Shown here: positions 31,171-43,310 of the stretch, one piece after another
How positions within the stretch are numbered: position 1 is the stretch's first letter
How the letters are laid out: the number at the start of each line of letters is the position of its first letter
Assembly: GCA_963585895.1 (NCBI GenBank)
Contig: OY757907.1
Coordinates: 107,816,512-107,880,511 of the forward strand
Source of the DNA: Sepioteuthis lessoniana
Lineage: Eukaryota > Mollusca > Cephalopoda > Myopsida > Loliginidae
Direction: 5' to 3'
Length of the DNA: 64,000 bases
Program-made: the position numbers and the translations under genes
The notes under the pieces: model-generated
What the model saw: only the letters and a program-made list of their open reading frames with translations
The model's database searches: none
What the model was told of the DNA's origin: nothing

Positions 31171-31461
31171 GTTAACAAAACAATGATTTATGGATTCTTT
31201 TCTTGATGATTAGTATGAAATAGTATGCATAAATGTTAGTATATTCCTTTTTTTGTATTTTTTTTTTGTCTTGTTAGTTGTAAACAATGAAAATATAGAC
31301 AACATTTCAAATTTTTCTAGAATTATATTTTGCAGATAAGGTTTCTTAGCCTGCTTTCTTTGCTCTTATGTTATTCAAGTTTCGATCCCAGTTTTGAGTG
31401 ACTTGCATGTCTAGCCACACTGAAGAGTTGTGATACAATGAAACAGTCTCTGTGGATAACA

Positions 31462-31466
<5 letters not shown>

Positions 31467-31517
<51 letters not shown>
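31467..31517. repeat. (TA)n microsatellite
   Basis: Uninterrupted TA run of ~50 bp. Confidence 0.95.
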
Positions 31518-31519
<2 letters not shown>

Positions 31520-32411
31520 CAGATGATGTAATAATGATAGAGTGACAAAAATAAGGGCTGAATAGTGAGTGGTATTCTAACAGTGGTGTTTAGTTACATG
31601 TATAAATTTGTTGAATGAATGAAATGATGGAAATATTTCTTAAGTCAATAAATCTATTCCCTTTACTTAACATTATAAATCAGCTATAACTCAACAGTTG
31701 TTGGAAGAGGGAAAGACTAAAAAAATCTGGCTGATTGTTGAATTGTAGTGATTTGAAGACACAATTTTGGGATTTAACTGTTGAATGAAAAATAACACAT
31801 ATGACTGAAACTTGTTCCTTTCTGGATATTAAATGGTATAACATTTTTATATGATGATTTTATACATTTTTACAAAATTAATATTTTCATGGTTAGGTTG
31901 AACAGATCATGAAACACTCAGAATTATGTACATAAAGTAATAAAAATATTGAATAAAAAATGGCTATGTGGGCCCATTCTTTGCCTTTAATCTATCAGAA
32001 GGTGTCCAAAGTGGTAGAAACTTTATAGAACATTGTAGGAGGCAAAAGTTTCTTCCACAATTTTTGTGGAGAAAATTAAGACCAAGGTGAATAAAACTTT
32101 TTCTTTGTGTCATCAATAATAATAAACTTAATCCTTATCCTATTGTGGCACAAAAGGAGTAGGAAGATAATGTTGTGACAGCCATCTAAGTAGGGAGCGT
32201 CTATCTGCTTTAAAGATAAACATGAAAAATTTTGGCTTTGGACTTAGTTGATCTTGAACACTGGTGACATTATTTCTTAAGCTTTGCTTAGTCTGGAACA
32301 CAGGCTTTTCCTAAGTGGTTACCCATTTAAGTACTGAACTGATTCGTAATTATTTTCGGTGTTGTGAAAACACAGACTTCATTCTCAATTGATTTATCTT
32401 TCATTGTGTGA
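31518..32411. other. No gene recognised
   Basis: Less repetitive AT-rich DNA. No domain recognised in any frame. Confidence 0.45.
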
Positions 32412-32665
32412 CCTAGAGGCACTCATAGTGTGATGGTTATCATCACAGGAAATGGAATCAGTGACCCCAGTACAAATCCGGGATGAGTCAGTTTGAATTT
32501 CACTTCATACTGATGCTCTTGCTATGAGTAAATAGTTAAGCAGACTAAGTTCTTTAGCTTAGATTTGACGACTTGTCTAGGTGATCTCTAAATTCAAACC
32601 AGATATACTCAGTCTAAAAATTGACCTTGTATCTCATCCTGCTTTTGAGGGAGATGTTGTTTAAA
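32412..32665 (+). repeat. SINE-A, diverged
   Basis: AGTGTGATGGTTATCATCAC, GTACAAATCCGGGATGAG and GACCTTGTATCTCATCCTGC in SINE-A order. Confidence 0.7.
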
Positions 32666-33499
32666 TATATACATTGAATGATCTGAGATTTTTTAGTTCT
32701 TTGTAATATTACTGTGCCAGACACATTTCTATGAATCATGTGTTGTTGAGTTAACATCTAAAGAACATGGTGAATGAAATATGACTAACTTGTCTTCAGT
32801 CCAGATGATGTTCACCCATACTCTTAAACTTATTTAGAAATGTATGATCAGTTGGTTACCAACCTGATGAGCCACAGCCTTTACACTTTTGGAAATCCTT
32901 GCTGTTTAGCTTGAGAATCAAAATCAGCATATTTATTGATATGAAATATGAAATACTGTAATTGAATGATATATGACCTATTTGCTTCTGGTGTCAAATC
33001 AAATAACTCTCTTTTAAGCTAAATGTTGTGAAATATGAGCAATTCTCATAAAACTATAAGGCCTATACATATTTGATTGGACATGAAATTGATACTTGTA
33101 CATTTCTTACAGTAAGTTATATTAAGCAGTATCAAAAGTATTTTCTTTTTTTAATCAACTGAGAATTCATTTAGTTTCTTTTAGGATATTCCACATGTTT
33201 TTGAAGCTTAAATAATGTTCTACTGTTGTCTTCTGATGATCATAGCCATTCCAAAAAGCTTTCAAAGGCCAGTGTTCAGTTTCTTCCATATCTTATATTT
33301 TAAAGTATCATAACGGGCAACAAATGGTCAGCCATTTCTTGGCCTCATTCTAAGGGATACATATTTAAGATACTTAAACAAGTTTGGGTCAGTGCAGTTA
33401 AATTTCTTTCCATTTGTCAAATTCTGTGAGCAACTTTGGTGATTTTAAGGCACAGTTTAAGATAATGCAGGGTTCAAAAAATTAAATAAAAGCATCAAA
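32666..33499. other. No gene recognised
   Basis: Weak coding-like fragments on the minus strand, interrupted by many stops. No family assigned. Confidence 0.4.
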
Positions 33500-33775
33500 T
33501 ATTTATTTACCCAACCACTCTACTATTGCCAGGATGAGACACAAGTTCAATATTTCAGAGTTTTGTGGGTTTGAATTTGAATTCAGAGTTTTCCTCCTTC
33601 TAAAGCGGTTAGTATACCATGACTAAAGATTTGAGGCTTGCCCTGTTGTATCCATAGCTGTGGGAGAAAAGATGGATTCCTACCTTACCTTGAGACTTTT
33701 GCATAAAGGATGAAGTTTTGGTCCACTGAGTTTATTTCCTAAGAAAATAACTATTACACCACATGCCTTCTCTAA
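33500..33775 (-). repeat. SINE-A, diverged
   Basis: GATGAGACACAAGTTCAAT, GAATTCAGAGTTTTCCTCC and the degraded head CTATTACACCACATGCC. Confidence 0.7.
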
Positions 33776-33778
33776 TTT

Positions 33779-34368
33779 TTGGTTTGGTTTGGTTTGGTTT
33801 GGTTTGGTTTGTTAGGTTTTATGGCATATCAACCTTTGTAGGTTATTTAATGCCAAATCCATTTTTATATAAATCTGTTCTATTCAAAACAATTCAGTTT
33901 AGCCTAAGTACAGTTTAATTGTCAAAAACATTTCCATTTCAAACTATTCAAGCAGTTATATGTAACAATTCAGTTAAGTGTAAATACAGTTTTAATGTCG
34001 AAAAACAGTTCTATTTGAAATGATTCAGTTAAGCATAAGCACGCAGTTTAAATGTAAGTACGGTTTAATTGTGAAAAGCATTTCTATGTCAAGCTATTCA
34101 GTTTAATCAAACAATTCAGTTTAGCATAAGTATGCTGTTAGTTCTATTTAACCCATAGATATGACCCTTATCAGGTGCTACCACTCCGGTCCAGAGTGGA
34201 CCTGGGAGTGATGGCAATGAAGGGGTACTCCGCATTCCCCAAAGCTCCAGCATTGCTGGAACCTGACCATCAGATTGTTTAGTGTCATATGCAGGACACT
34301 CGTTGGTGGGGGTCTTACCCCTCTTCAGAGAAGCAGTTGGTGTATTCTACAGCCCCAGCCGACTGGGC
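33779..34368 (-). repeat. SINE-C, full length
   Basis: Starts with the (GGTTT)n end of the shared tail, then ATGGCATATCAACCTTTGTA, minisatellite units, body, and GCCGACTGGGC at the 5' end. Confidence 0.88.
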
Positions 34369-34546
34369 AACTCAAGTTTTTATGGTATCCACTAATTTTT
34401 CATCAATGTAAAAAGTGTTATTAGATTGATCCAAAGTTGAAAAACGAAAAAAAGTATCCACATATTATATACCATTAATGGACAATTAAGATTGAGATAA
34501 ATTGATGGATAGGTAGACAGATAGATGCATGCATATGTATTTATGT

Positions 34547-34566
34547 ATATATATATATATATATAC
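34547..34566. repeat. (TA)n microsatellite
   Basis: Short TA run preceded by GATA/GTAT variants. Confidence 0.9.
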
Positions 34567-34588
34567 ATATAAACCAAGTGAGATAGAT

Positions 34589-34800
34589 GGGGGGGTGTCC
34601 TCGTGGTGTAATGGTTAAAGCGATGGACTCCCGTCGCGCTATTATGTTCACTTTCGGGCAAATACCCTTGGGAAAGGTATGAACCCCCTTATCCTCCCAG
34701 CTATGGGTTAAATTGTACCACTACTGTTCTTCTAGAAGAATGGCTTTGGCATTAAATAACCTAAAAAGTGTTGATATGCCATTAAACAAAGAAACCAACC
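34589..34800 (+). repeat. SINE-B with perfect 17-bp target-site duplication
   Basis: Head GGGGGTGTCCTCGTGGTGTA, shared tail at the 3' end. AACCAAGTGAGATAGAT at 34572-34588 and 34801-34817. An internal deletion shortens the part after GCGATGGACT. Confidence 0.93.
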
Positions 34801-34918
34801 AACCAAGTGAGATAGATACAGCCCTACATACATGCCTAAGAACTGACTGAAATAGATTGATACATACATATTTATGCATATAATATATTTAGGGACAGAG
34901 AAATATGAAAATAATTCA

Positions 34919-35345
34919 GTGTGGCATTATGCCTAATGAGCTGGACGGTGACATCATAGAAAGCAACTTCAAACCCCTGTGACACTTTTATCTTCACTTT
35001 CAAACTAAAACCTTTGGGATAGGTATGAACTCCCCTATCCCTCCTTGCTCAATATCAGTCTCTGCCTCCCACCTGACAGGACTTGATACTAGGTCAATGA
35101 CCTGAAGGTCAGATTATAGTGGGGGAGGCCGGGCATGAGCCAAGGCTCAAGCCCTTCTAAACTTTACTGGCTATAGGCTCACTTAGTGCAAAGCGAGCCT
35201 TACTTGACATGGACTAAAATGTGAGTCCAGGCCCCATTCCTCCTAGCTATTGGTTAAATAGAACTACAAGTATTTTTCTACAAAGATAGTTTGGGAATTA
35301 AATAACCCATAAAGATTGATATGCCATTAAAAACAAAGAAATCAA
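34919..35345 (+). repeat. SINE-B, diverged, carrying a ~195-bp insert
   Basis: 34919-35045 is the SINE-B head and body; 35240-35345 is the rest plus shared tail. Between them sits unrelated GC-richer sequence (CCTGACAGGACTTGATACTA, GGGGGAGGCCGGGCATGAGC, GGCTCACTTAGTGCAAAGCG). The flanking CCTATCCCTCC and CCCATTCCTCC may be its target duplication. Confidence 0.65.
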
Positions 35346-35439
35346 AACTGAAACCAAAGTGCATTGTAATCCCAAAATTATCTTGTAATAATACTATATG
35401 TATATATATTCAATGGAAATAAAGTTGACAGTATGAAGA

Positions 35440-35745
35440 AAATAGAAAAACAAAGTAGTCCAAAAGTAATGAATTCATTATAATGGAAAGTCAACATTAA
35501 AATGTTTCGGTTTTAGTAAACCTTCATCAGAACATTAAGATGGGGAAACAACTGTTGCTAGAACAATGATTGATGTTTTGATAAGATATTTTATTCTCTT
35601 AAAATATCCATTGTTAGTCTAAGAACACTTGTTTCACAATCTTCAAGTTCTGATGAAGGTTTACAAAAACCAAAATGTTTTAACATTGACTCTTCTTCAT
35701 AATAAATTCATCAATATTGGATTGCTTTTTTTCTCTATTTTCTCT
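35440..35745. mobile_element. Head-to-head pair of Penelope-like 3' regions with decayed hammerheads
   Basis: The minus-strand copy (35440-35580) and plus-strand copy (35595-35745) share ATCCATTGTT-like, TTGTTTC and CTGATGAAGGTTTAC segments and a CATTAATGAATTC-like 3' part. The minus motif (35490-35533) keeps CTGATGA, GGTTT/AAACC stem II, GAAA and an ACAT/ATGT stem III. The plus motif (35647-35692) has AAAA in place of GAAA. Flanks resemble those of 51600-51775. Confidence 0.6.
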
Positions 35746-35760
35746 CTTTTATATATATAT

Positions 35761-36672
35761 GCAACTCCTGTTGCAGGAGTAATACAAGGAGACACGCTAG
35801 CCCCATATCTCTTTATCATCTGTCTAGACTACGTGCTTAGAACTTCGATCGACAAAATCAGAGAAAATGGCTTCGAGCTGACTGAGAAAAGAAGCAAAAG
35901 GTACCCTGCAAAAACAATCACAGACACTGACTACGCAGATGACTTGGTGTTACTGGCGAATACGCCTAATCAAGCAGAGACACTACTGCATAGTTTGGAA
36001 CGAGCCGCAGCAGGCATTGGCCTCCATGTCAATGCACACAAAACTAAATATATGTGTTACAACCAAATGGGCAACATTGCCACACTAGACTCTCTGAAAC
36101 TAGTAGACAAATTCACCTATCTAGGAAGTAGTGTCTCATCAACCGAAAAAGACATCGACACATGACTGACGAAAGCATGGACAGTTATCGATAGGCTCTC
36201 GATCATATGGAAATCAGACCTGACCGATAAAATGAAACACAGTTTCTTCCAGGCAGCAGTTGTATCGATACTGCTATATGGATGCACTACATGGACGCTA
36301 ACTAAACGGCTGGAGAAGAAACTAGACGGCAACTACACAAGAATGTTGAGAGCAATATTGAACAAGTCCTGGCGACAACACCCCACGAGACACCAACTAT
36401 ACGGCCACTTGCCTCCCATCACAAAAGCTATACAAGTTAGACGAACCAGACATGCAGGACACTGCTGGAGAAACAAGGACGAGCTCATAAGTGATGTACT
36501 CCTATGGACCTCCACATATGGCCAAGCAAAAGCAGGACGACCAGCTCAAACTTATATAAAGCAGCTATGTGAGGACACAGGATGTAACCCTGAAGACCTG
36601 CCAGAGGAGATGAATGATAGGGAGAAGTGGCGAGAGAGGGTCAGGGATATCCGTGCTGGCAGCATGACATGA
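35761..36672 (+). pseudogene. RTE-type LINE, 5'-truncated (RT palm to C-terminus), one stop
   Basis: Begins at RT motif B (GVIQGDTLAPYLFI) and carries the catalytic YADD (DTDYADDLVLLANTP) and the same downstream blocks as 28967-29790, ending RDIRAGSMT then TGA. One in-frame TGA at 36162-36164 replaces the CGA Arg codon of the other copy, a CpG-type change. A 2-residue deletion follows ATLD. It ends in GATGATGATA then (TA)n. Confidence 0.88.
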
Positions 36673-36678
36673 TGATGA

Positions 36679-36892
36679 TATATATATATATATATATGTA
36701 CATATATATATATATAGATAATAAATAAATATATATATCTAATATACATTTATTTATTTTCATTATTATTATATAAAAGCTGTATTCAAGATATTGAGCA
36801 CTCTCCATATTATATAGTACTTGGTTTGACACATAACCACTAAGTGATTTACTGACGACCAACACTCTTATAATATATATATATATATATAT
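36679..36892. repeat. (TA)n and (TTTA)n microsatellites
   Basis: TA runs at 36679-36716 (interrupted) and 36874-36892, with AAATA/TTTA patches between. Confidence 0.9.
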
Positions 36893-37875
36893 CTGTTTTC
36901 TACTTTTGTATTTTTACTCTTTAAAATAATTTGTTGAGCTTTGTATAAAACTATACATTAGAAATTGTACTGGTTACATTTTGCTTAACAGGACAAATGA
37001 TAATAATCACTGAAAATAGACTTTTGAATCAACTCAGAAGACAAAACACGGACTATTGACTTATACTACAGTTAATTAAGTTGTTGTAAAATACAGCTTT
37101 TTAAGTGTTTTTTTTTTAAACATTTCTATTGTAGTTCGTTTATGATATTATGATTTTAAAGTCTCCATCTGCTCACTATTCTTATCCACATATTAGAATC
37201 TTCCCCAGGTGGTCTCCATAATGTCAGTTCTGTTTTTCTGATAAAAATACTCCAATTGAAATATTAACATTAATCACTTGTGGGAGATAGCAAGAATGTT
37301 TTGAGAGGAATAGTGAACATGTGGAGATGGTTTGAAATTATATCATAAAGGTATTCCTATAAGGGTGTTTACATTTTTTTAATCACCCAGTATAATAATC
37401 TAAATTGAATTGAAACAAATTTAATGCTATGAGCATTCCACTTTGTTCTTCTGTGACTGTGTGTTCGAGCAGCAATCACTGGATCAGATAGTTCACCAGC
37501 CTATAATAAGAAAATGTAATTGCTGTTTTTTTTAACTTATTTTCAAACCATTCTTCTTTTCATTAAAGTCTAATCAAATCAACATCCCTACATAGGATTT
37601 TCTGTTAATATATTCAAGCTATCTAATACATTAATACCACACAAAATAGTATTCCCTTTTTTCAGTCAATTATTTTATGTAGACAGATCGATATGTGAAA
37701 TTTGCTCATTTTTACCTAAAAAAATACAACATCCAATATTTTTGTTATCTTCTTTAAGACAAAATAAAGATTTCTCATGTTTAAATTTAGTGACTGTGAC
37801 AAAAATTGTTATCAATAAGCAGAAATAATTACTTGAAATCATGTAATTATTAGTATAGGAATACTTGAAACTATA
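36893..37875. other. AT-rich stretch, no gene recognised
   Basis: No recognised repeat family or reading frame. Confidence 0.5.
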
Positions 37876-38130
37876 TTAGTAAGTAAAGTTGGCAACTGTA
37901 GTCGAGGGTAACCCAAAGGCTCCCTTTTAAATAGCTACTACACCGAGGTGTTGAGGAGGACGCTGCTCCTTTCCCTGGATTGCTTCACTTTACCCATGAT
38001 CCATACCTTATAATGCTGAGCATTAAGTAAAGAGTCATCAAGTACCATTTTTTGGGCCCTTGATATGACTTGACCTGGAATTGAACCCCAGTTTCCGGGG
38101 CCATTACTGAACACTCAACCCAAGAGACCA
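37876..38130 (-). repeat. SINE-D
   Basis: AAAGTTGGCAACTGTAGTCG, CTACTACACCGAGGTGTTG, ATTGAACCCCAGTTTCCGGG and head remnants. Confidence 0.85.
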
Positions 38131-38154
38131 ATGAACTGTGTACAAAAATCTTTT

Positions 38155-38265
38155 GAGAAATTGCAACACAAATGTAAATATAAATGTACAATCAAAGTGA
38201 TTCCCTAACCTACGGGTATAAAATAACCCCAGACCATTTGACATGCTGTTAAAATCAATCAATCT
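38155..38265 (+). repeat. Tail F repeat
   Basis: GTGATTCCCTAACCTACGGG, AAAATAACCCCAGACC and TTGACATGCTGTTAAAATC. Confidence 0.7.
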
Positions 38266-38429
38266 GTCTCAGTTGGAGTATTTTGTCTTACATACATTAA
38301 GGTTTTATTTTTGTCCTCCCTGAGGGTCTTTGTTTTTTCACTCCTTCACTAAGGCAATATTTTTTAACACCTGAATTGGTGTTTTACTTTTGACTGAGCA
38401 AATGCTGTGCCAAAATCAGAATTCACGTA

Positions 38430-38972
38430 ACCCAGTCAGCTAGGGCAGAACAATACACTGACTGCACCTTTGCAGAGGGGTAAGAATCCACCCAAAAGTG
38501 TCCTGCATATAACATAAAACAATCTCATGGTGAAGTTTCATTAATACAGGAGCTTTGGGGAATGTGGAGTACCCCTTCATTGCCATCGCTCCCAGGTCCT
38601 TTCTTTCCTGGAGTGGTAGTGACTGATAGGGTCCTATCTTTGGGTCAAACAGAACTGTTTGACATTTAAAATGAGTGCAAATAAGTGACTTATGTTAAAT
38701 TAAATTGAATAGAAATGTTTGATGATTTAACTGTGTGTAAACAAATGACTAATGTTTAATTGAATTGTTTATTATACATAGCAATACTTGGAATTATTTA
38801 ATTTAGTTGACTTATGTTAAATTGAATTGTTTGAAATAGTGCTGTTTGATCATTTAATTGTGTGTATCTTTAAAATATGTATACAAATTGTATATTTAAT
38901 ATATATATATATAAACATGAATTCGCATTAAATAACCAACAAGTGTTGATATACCATAAAACTAAACCAATC
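38430..38972 (+). repeat. SINE-C
   Basis: ACCCAGTCAGCTAGGGC start, usual body, minisatellite, and degraded shared tail (GCATTAAATAACCAACAAGT). Confidence 0.85.
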
Positions 38973-38979
38973 AGAAGAA

Positions 38980-39085
38980 ATAACTACACAAATATGACTA
39001 TAAATGTACAATGATCACAATTCCCTAACCTCCAGGCATAAAATAACCCCAGACAGGTTGACATGCAGTTAAAATCAACCATTTA
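38980..39085 (+). repeat. Tail F repeat
   Basis: ATTCCCTAACCTCCAGGC, AAAATAACCCCAGACAGG and TTGACATGCAGTTAAAATC. Confidence 0.7.
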
Positions 39086-39309
39086 TACACTAATATGTTC
39101 CCACATAGACCAACAACCAATCATAATCCAGGGAATGGACTTGTCCATGTGTGCTCAATGGAATGCTCCAATGTGCCATAAATAACTCTTCTTCTTTAGA
39201 ACTCATTCAAGAAGTTGGCTCAGCTTTTTACTCAACTGATTTTAACAACCTATCAAACTCAATTATATTAATCACTTTTTATCTTTAAATATAACAAACC
39301 ATATAGTTA

Positions 39310-39311
<2 letters not shown>

Positions 39312-39353
<42 letters not shown>
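39312..39353. repeat. (TA)n microsatellite
   Basis: TA run adjoining the 5' end of SINE-D. Confidence 0.95.
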
Positions 39354-39355
<2 letters not shown>

Positions 39356-39605
39356 GCCTATTGGCATAATGGTTAGAGCGTTTGCCAATGGTCCAGGAGA
39401 CCAGGGTTCAATCCCAGTTTGAGTCATTCCAAAGACTCAGCAAATGGTACTTGATGCTGTTTTACTTAACGCTCAGCATTATAAGGTAAGGATCAAGGGT
39501 AAGTGTAGCAATCCATGGGAAAAGAAATGCCCTCCCCTACACTTCAGCATAGTAGCTATTGTAAAGGGAGCCTTCAGGTTGCCCTCAACTATGGTCAGTG
39601 AGCTA
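39354..39605 (+). repeat. SINE-D
   Basis: Head GGCATAATGGTTAGAGCG (box A) and GGTTCAATCCCAG (box B), body, and CCCTCAACTATGGTC near the 3' end. Confidence 0.88.
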
Positions 39606-39724
39606 ACTCATATATGCTGCAGTCAGTTTGAGTTCTTTAAGTTTAAATTTATTCCATTGTAATGTTTATAGGTACATGACATCACTGTGAAGCATCTACA
39701 TCCCTTAAGGCATAATGTGCTGAA

Positions 39725-39895
39725 CCACTGCATTGAGGTAAGTAAGTTTGAACTTCAATCACACAATTGCATTCACTTTTAGACTAATACCCTTGGGAAA
39801 GATATGAACCCTCTTATTCCTTCAGTTATAGTTTAAATAGTTCTACAACTGTCCTTCTATGATCTTTAGTATTAAATAATAAAACTGAAACCAGT
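39725..39895 (+). repeat. SINE-B, diverged
   Basis: TTGAACTTCAATCACAC, CCCTTGGGAAAGATATGAACC, TTTAAATAGTTCTACAACTG. Confidence 0.65.
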
Positions 39896-39914
39896 ATCTT
39901 AGTAATATGTGTAT

Positions 39915-40165
39915 TTAACCAATTCCTCCACATGGGCAGGATGTGACACAAGGTCACTTTTTAAGTAGAGTTTATCAGGTTTGAATTAAGAGTTCTCCTT
40001 TTCTAAGTATGGTTGCCTAACCAAGAATAAAGAAACCAGTCTGCCCAACTATTTACCCTTAGCTGGAGGGAGAATAATTGGATTCATACCATTCCTAAGG
40101 TTATTAGTGCTATGTGAAATGCAATCAGCCTAGCCTGAACTCAGGCACTGTATCCATTTTTTACA
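39915..40165 (-). repeat. SINE-A, diverged
   Basis: CCTCCACATGGGCAGGATGT, GACACAAGGTCA, GGAGAATAATTGGATTCAT and degraded head. Confidence 0.75.
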
Positions 40166-40532
40166 AATATCTTGGTAATGTGAATTTAGCTGTCACCATC
40201 TTATTGAGTCCATCAACAACTTATTTTGATGAATTAAGCAAAAAACAAAAATAATTTTCATCACTACCTTACTATTTTGTTTGACTATTTTCTACCTTCT
40301 TTTAAATCACATGATTGCATCTTCTCAGAACTTGTCATATTTCTTAACAAACAACTGCCCTTGGTGCTTTTTGGAATTTTCTAGAGAATTCAATTTTCTC
40401 TTCAGCAAGCAAATTCAGTATAAAGAGGAATTAGGAGAAATCAAAAGGTCTAATATCTAATAAATAAAAAAAACAACTCTTCTAATACCATCTAAATACC
40501 AAAACAGAACAAACATTTTGGCCAACCCAAAA

Positions 40533-40556
40533 TACAGACAGACAGACAGACAGACA

Positions 40557-40595
<39 letters not shown>

Positions 40596-40690
40596 GCTGG
40601 TTATGTTGTCGGCAATTGGTACTTTTACAATACAATATATTTATAGCATGTTAAAACAGCCAACACACACACACACACACACACACACAT
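40533..40690. repeat. (CAGA)n, (TA)n and (CA)n microsatellites
   Basis: CAGA tetranucleotides 40533-40560, TA 40561-40592, CA 40663-40690. Confidence 0.95.
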
Positions 40691-40929
40691 ACCAAGCCAA
40701 TAGGTTGAAGAAAAGAAACACAAAAAATAACGAAAGTATTTCTTTGATGTATCAAATATTTGAAGCCAAGCACATTGTAGCCATGACAATTACCAACTAA
40801 TTGCAGATATGATAAAAATGAAAGGACATTATTTTACTATTTTCAGAATCAATTATTGACTATATTTGAAAGAAAAAAAAAGCTTTTTTATAAAGCAAAA
40901 CATGCATATATATATATATATATATAGGG

Positions 40930-41160
40930 GGGATGGGGGGGACATGATGGTTATTGGCACAGAATATGCAATTGGCAAGGTGGGTTCAACTTCTGACTGA
41001 GACTGTTTGCATTCAATTCATACTAATGTCCTTGGAAGAGGCATAAATCAATCTATTATCACCCCAGCCATTGGTGAAATAATTGGTCAGATTGGGCTCC
41101 CACATCTTAGAAGGGCAATCAGTTGAGGAGAGAGACAAGTTTTAGTTAATCGAATGCAGA
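40930..41160 (+). repeat. SINE-A-like, diverged, after (TA)n
   Basis: ATGATGGTTATTGGCACAG, GTTCAACTTCTGACTGAGAC, GAAGAGGCATAAATCAATC. Preceded by TA at 40910-40926. Confidence 0.6.
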
Positions 41161-41252
41161 AAATATATCTTAAAGAGATTTAAATCAGTTGAATGTATTA
41201 TATCTGGGTTCTTCTTAAATCAAGGAAAATGAAATTGCTGTTTTAACTTATA

Positions 41253-41768
41253 TTAGGGTCAGTCAATAAATAAAGGGAATTTTTTTAAAAAAGCAAAATA
41301 AATTCTTTTTACAGAATTCCTTCAATAAATGTAAAATTATTTGGTTTAAAGCAAAATTTTCTTTTAATCTCAAACAATATTCATTTTTTGTCTCTTCAAA
41401 ATGGTGGCAAATCAAACAGGCTTGAAGAGAGTGATGTCATCAAATTTTTGATGGCTGATGAGACCAAACCATGTGAAATTTACTGAATAAGGTGTGTTGT
41501 GTATGGAAAAATATGCTTTAGTCAAAAAAATCTTTACAAATGAGATAAACATGGCTTTGCCACTATGAACCTGAGTCAAAAAGATAGGTTATAAAATGGA
41601 AACACACTGACTCACCGGTAAAAAAAAGTTCTGGGCACAGTGGTCATACTGACTGTATTCTAAGACATGAAAGAAGCTATCGCTATAAATTTCTTTGAAA
41701 AAGGTGCAATTGTAAGCAGTGCCAAATCCTTGAGAAAAATTCACCTTATTTATAGAATGTTGTATTAG
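41253..41768 (+). mobile_element. Mariner deletion derivative with TIRs (copy 1)
   Basis: Ends resemble inverted repeats (AGTCAATAAATAAAGGGAAT against the reverse of AATTCACCTTATTTATAGAA). The plus strand encodes a decayed mariner HTH N-terminus (RLEESDVIKFLMADETKPC, HGFATMNLSQKDR) fused directly to a later segment (DMKEAIAINFFEKGAIV). The region with the first catalytic Asp, and everything beyond the FLEKGA-like block, is missing. The same fusion is present at 55920-56451. Confidence 0.75.
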
Positions 41769-42468
41769 TCATACAACAAAAACTACAATTAGTCATTTAC
41801 TAACTTAGCATACAACAGGTAATAGTGTCATGATATGGTATCTATACACATACAGTATGATCACATTATCATTAGTTCATTAATATTCATAAAATATCCC
41901 AAAATAATGATGTGACGCTAGACTGAAAATTGCTGTTAAAACTGACCCAAATATTGGCCTGATATCCTACAACACTTTTAATTTGCCCTGTTTGAATTTT
42001 TTTGAGAGGGCAAATGTGCCTATTTACCTCTCGGATAAATTAGTTTGGATTTAAAATAACTTTTGAACTCTCTTCTACCAAGAAGTCCGAAGCAGACATT
42101 ATCAGTGCTGTCATATTTTCTAAAAGTTATTTCAACATGTAAAAAAATAATCTTAACCAAATGGTCATGACTAAATATTTTCCACTAATAATGCCACTAT
42201 TTTCAGTTTTTATACACTTATCCTGCACCTATCTCCTTTCATGTATATATATATATATATATATAAACTAATAAATTTGTTGTGATTACTAAAGCACTTA
42301 GCATTTTATTTTTTATGTTGCTTTTATAAAGGTTCATTGCATGAGCTAATATTGACTTAATATAAGATAACAAAAATTATTTAGTAAATCTATCATAGTG
42401 GTAACATATTAACAATTATTATTTCACAGTTTATTACCATTTTGGTCGTTTTACACTTGTATTTCCAT
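41769..42468. other. No gene recognised
   Basis: AT-rich, with (TA)n at 42244-42264. Confidence 0.5.
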
Positions 42469-42723
42469 ATTGGCATAGCGGTTAGAGTGTTTGCCAATGG
42501 CCCGGGAGACCTAGGTTCAATCCTAGGTTGAGTCATACCAAAGACTCAAAAAATAGTACTTGATGCTATCTTGCTTAACACTCAGCATTACAAGGTACAG
42601 ATCAAGGGTAAAGTGGAGCAATCCAGGGAAAGGAGTAGCGCCCTCCCCTACACCTCGGTGTAGTAGCTATCGAAAAGGGAGCCTTCGGGTCACCCTCGAC
42701 TACAGTCGCCAACAACTTTACTT
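42469..42723 (+). repeat. SINE-D with 9-bp target-site duplication
   Basis: Full-length: head GGCATAGCGGTTAGAGTG, GGTTCAATCCTAGG, through CCCTCGACTACAGTCGCC. TATTTCCAT at 42460-42468 and 42724-42732. Confidence 0.88.
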
Positions 42724-42809
42724 TATTTCCATCATCTTTGAAAAAAAAAATTCTTTTTCGAACAATTTTAAAAAAAAGAAGTTTTAAAATCTCTACCTTG
42801 TTCCGATTT

Positions 42810-42960
42810 AGTCTAAGTGGAGTGCAGCTTGTCTATATTCAGAGTTTTCATTCTCTTTGCTTGCTTTACCAAGAGTAAAGAGCCTATTTTGCCCAACTAT
42901 TAACACACAACAGAAAAGAGATGATTTCGTGCCGATCCCCAAACTTTTAGAGAAAAGTAA
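42810..42960 (-). repeat. SINE-A fragment, diverged
   Basis: TCAGAGTTTTCATTCTC, ACCAAGAGTAAAGAGCC. Confidence 0.55.
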
Positions 42961-43024
42961 AACATAAAGAATGTCATCCACAATTTGAAATTGGCTCATC
43001 ATATCCCTTTTCTTATGATGAATC

Positions 43025-43310
43025 CCAACTCCCGTACAATGAGCAGATAGCAACACAAGGTCATTTTTTTTAATGGAGTACAGCTGGTTTGAATTCATAA
43101 TATACTTTCTTGAAGACTGCTTGCTATACCAAGGTTAATGAGCCCAATCTGCCTTACTATTACTGTGGAGAGAAGAGATGTATTCATTGTCTTTGCCAAG
43201 GTTATTAGCATGAAGTCAAAAACCATCAGTCTTATCCAGCAATTGGACTAGGATTGCTGAGTCCATTTACCATAATAATAACCTTTATGCTATGCACACA
43301 TCTGGGGAAG
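43025..43310 (-). repeat. SINE-A, diverged
   Basis: CAACACAAGGTCATTTTTTT, CCAAGGTTAATGAGCCCA, CATCAGTCTTATCCAGC, head with AACCTTTATGCTATGC. Confidence 0.7.

Noticed and set aside
32666..33499. Weak coding-like minus-strand fragments considered as a DNA transposon
   Set aside because: No motif could be identified and stops are frequent, so no family can be supported.
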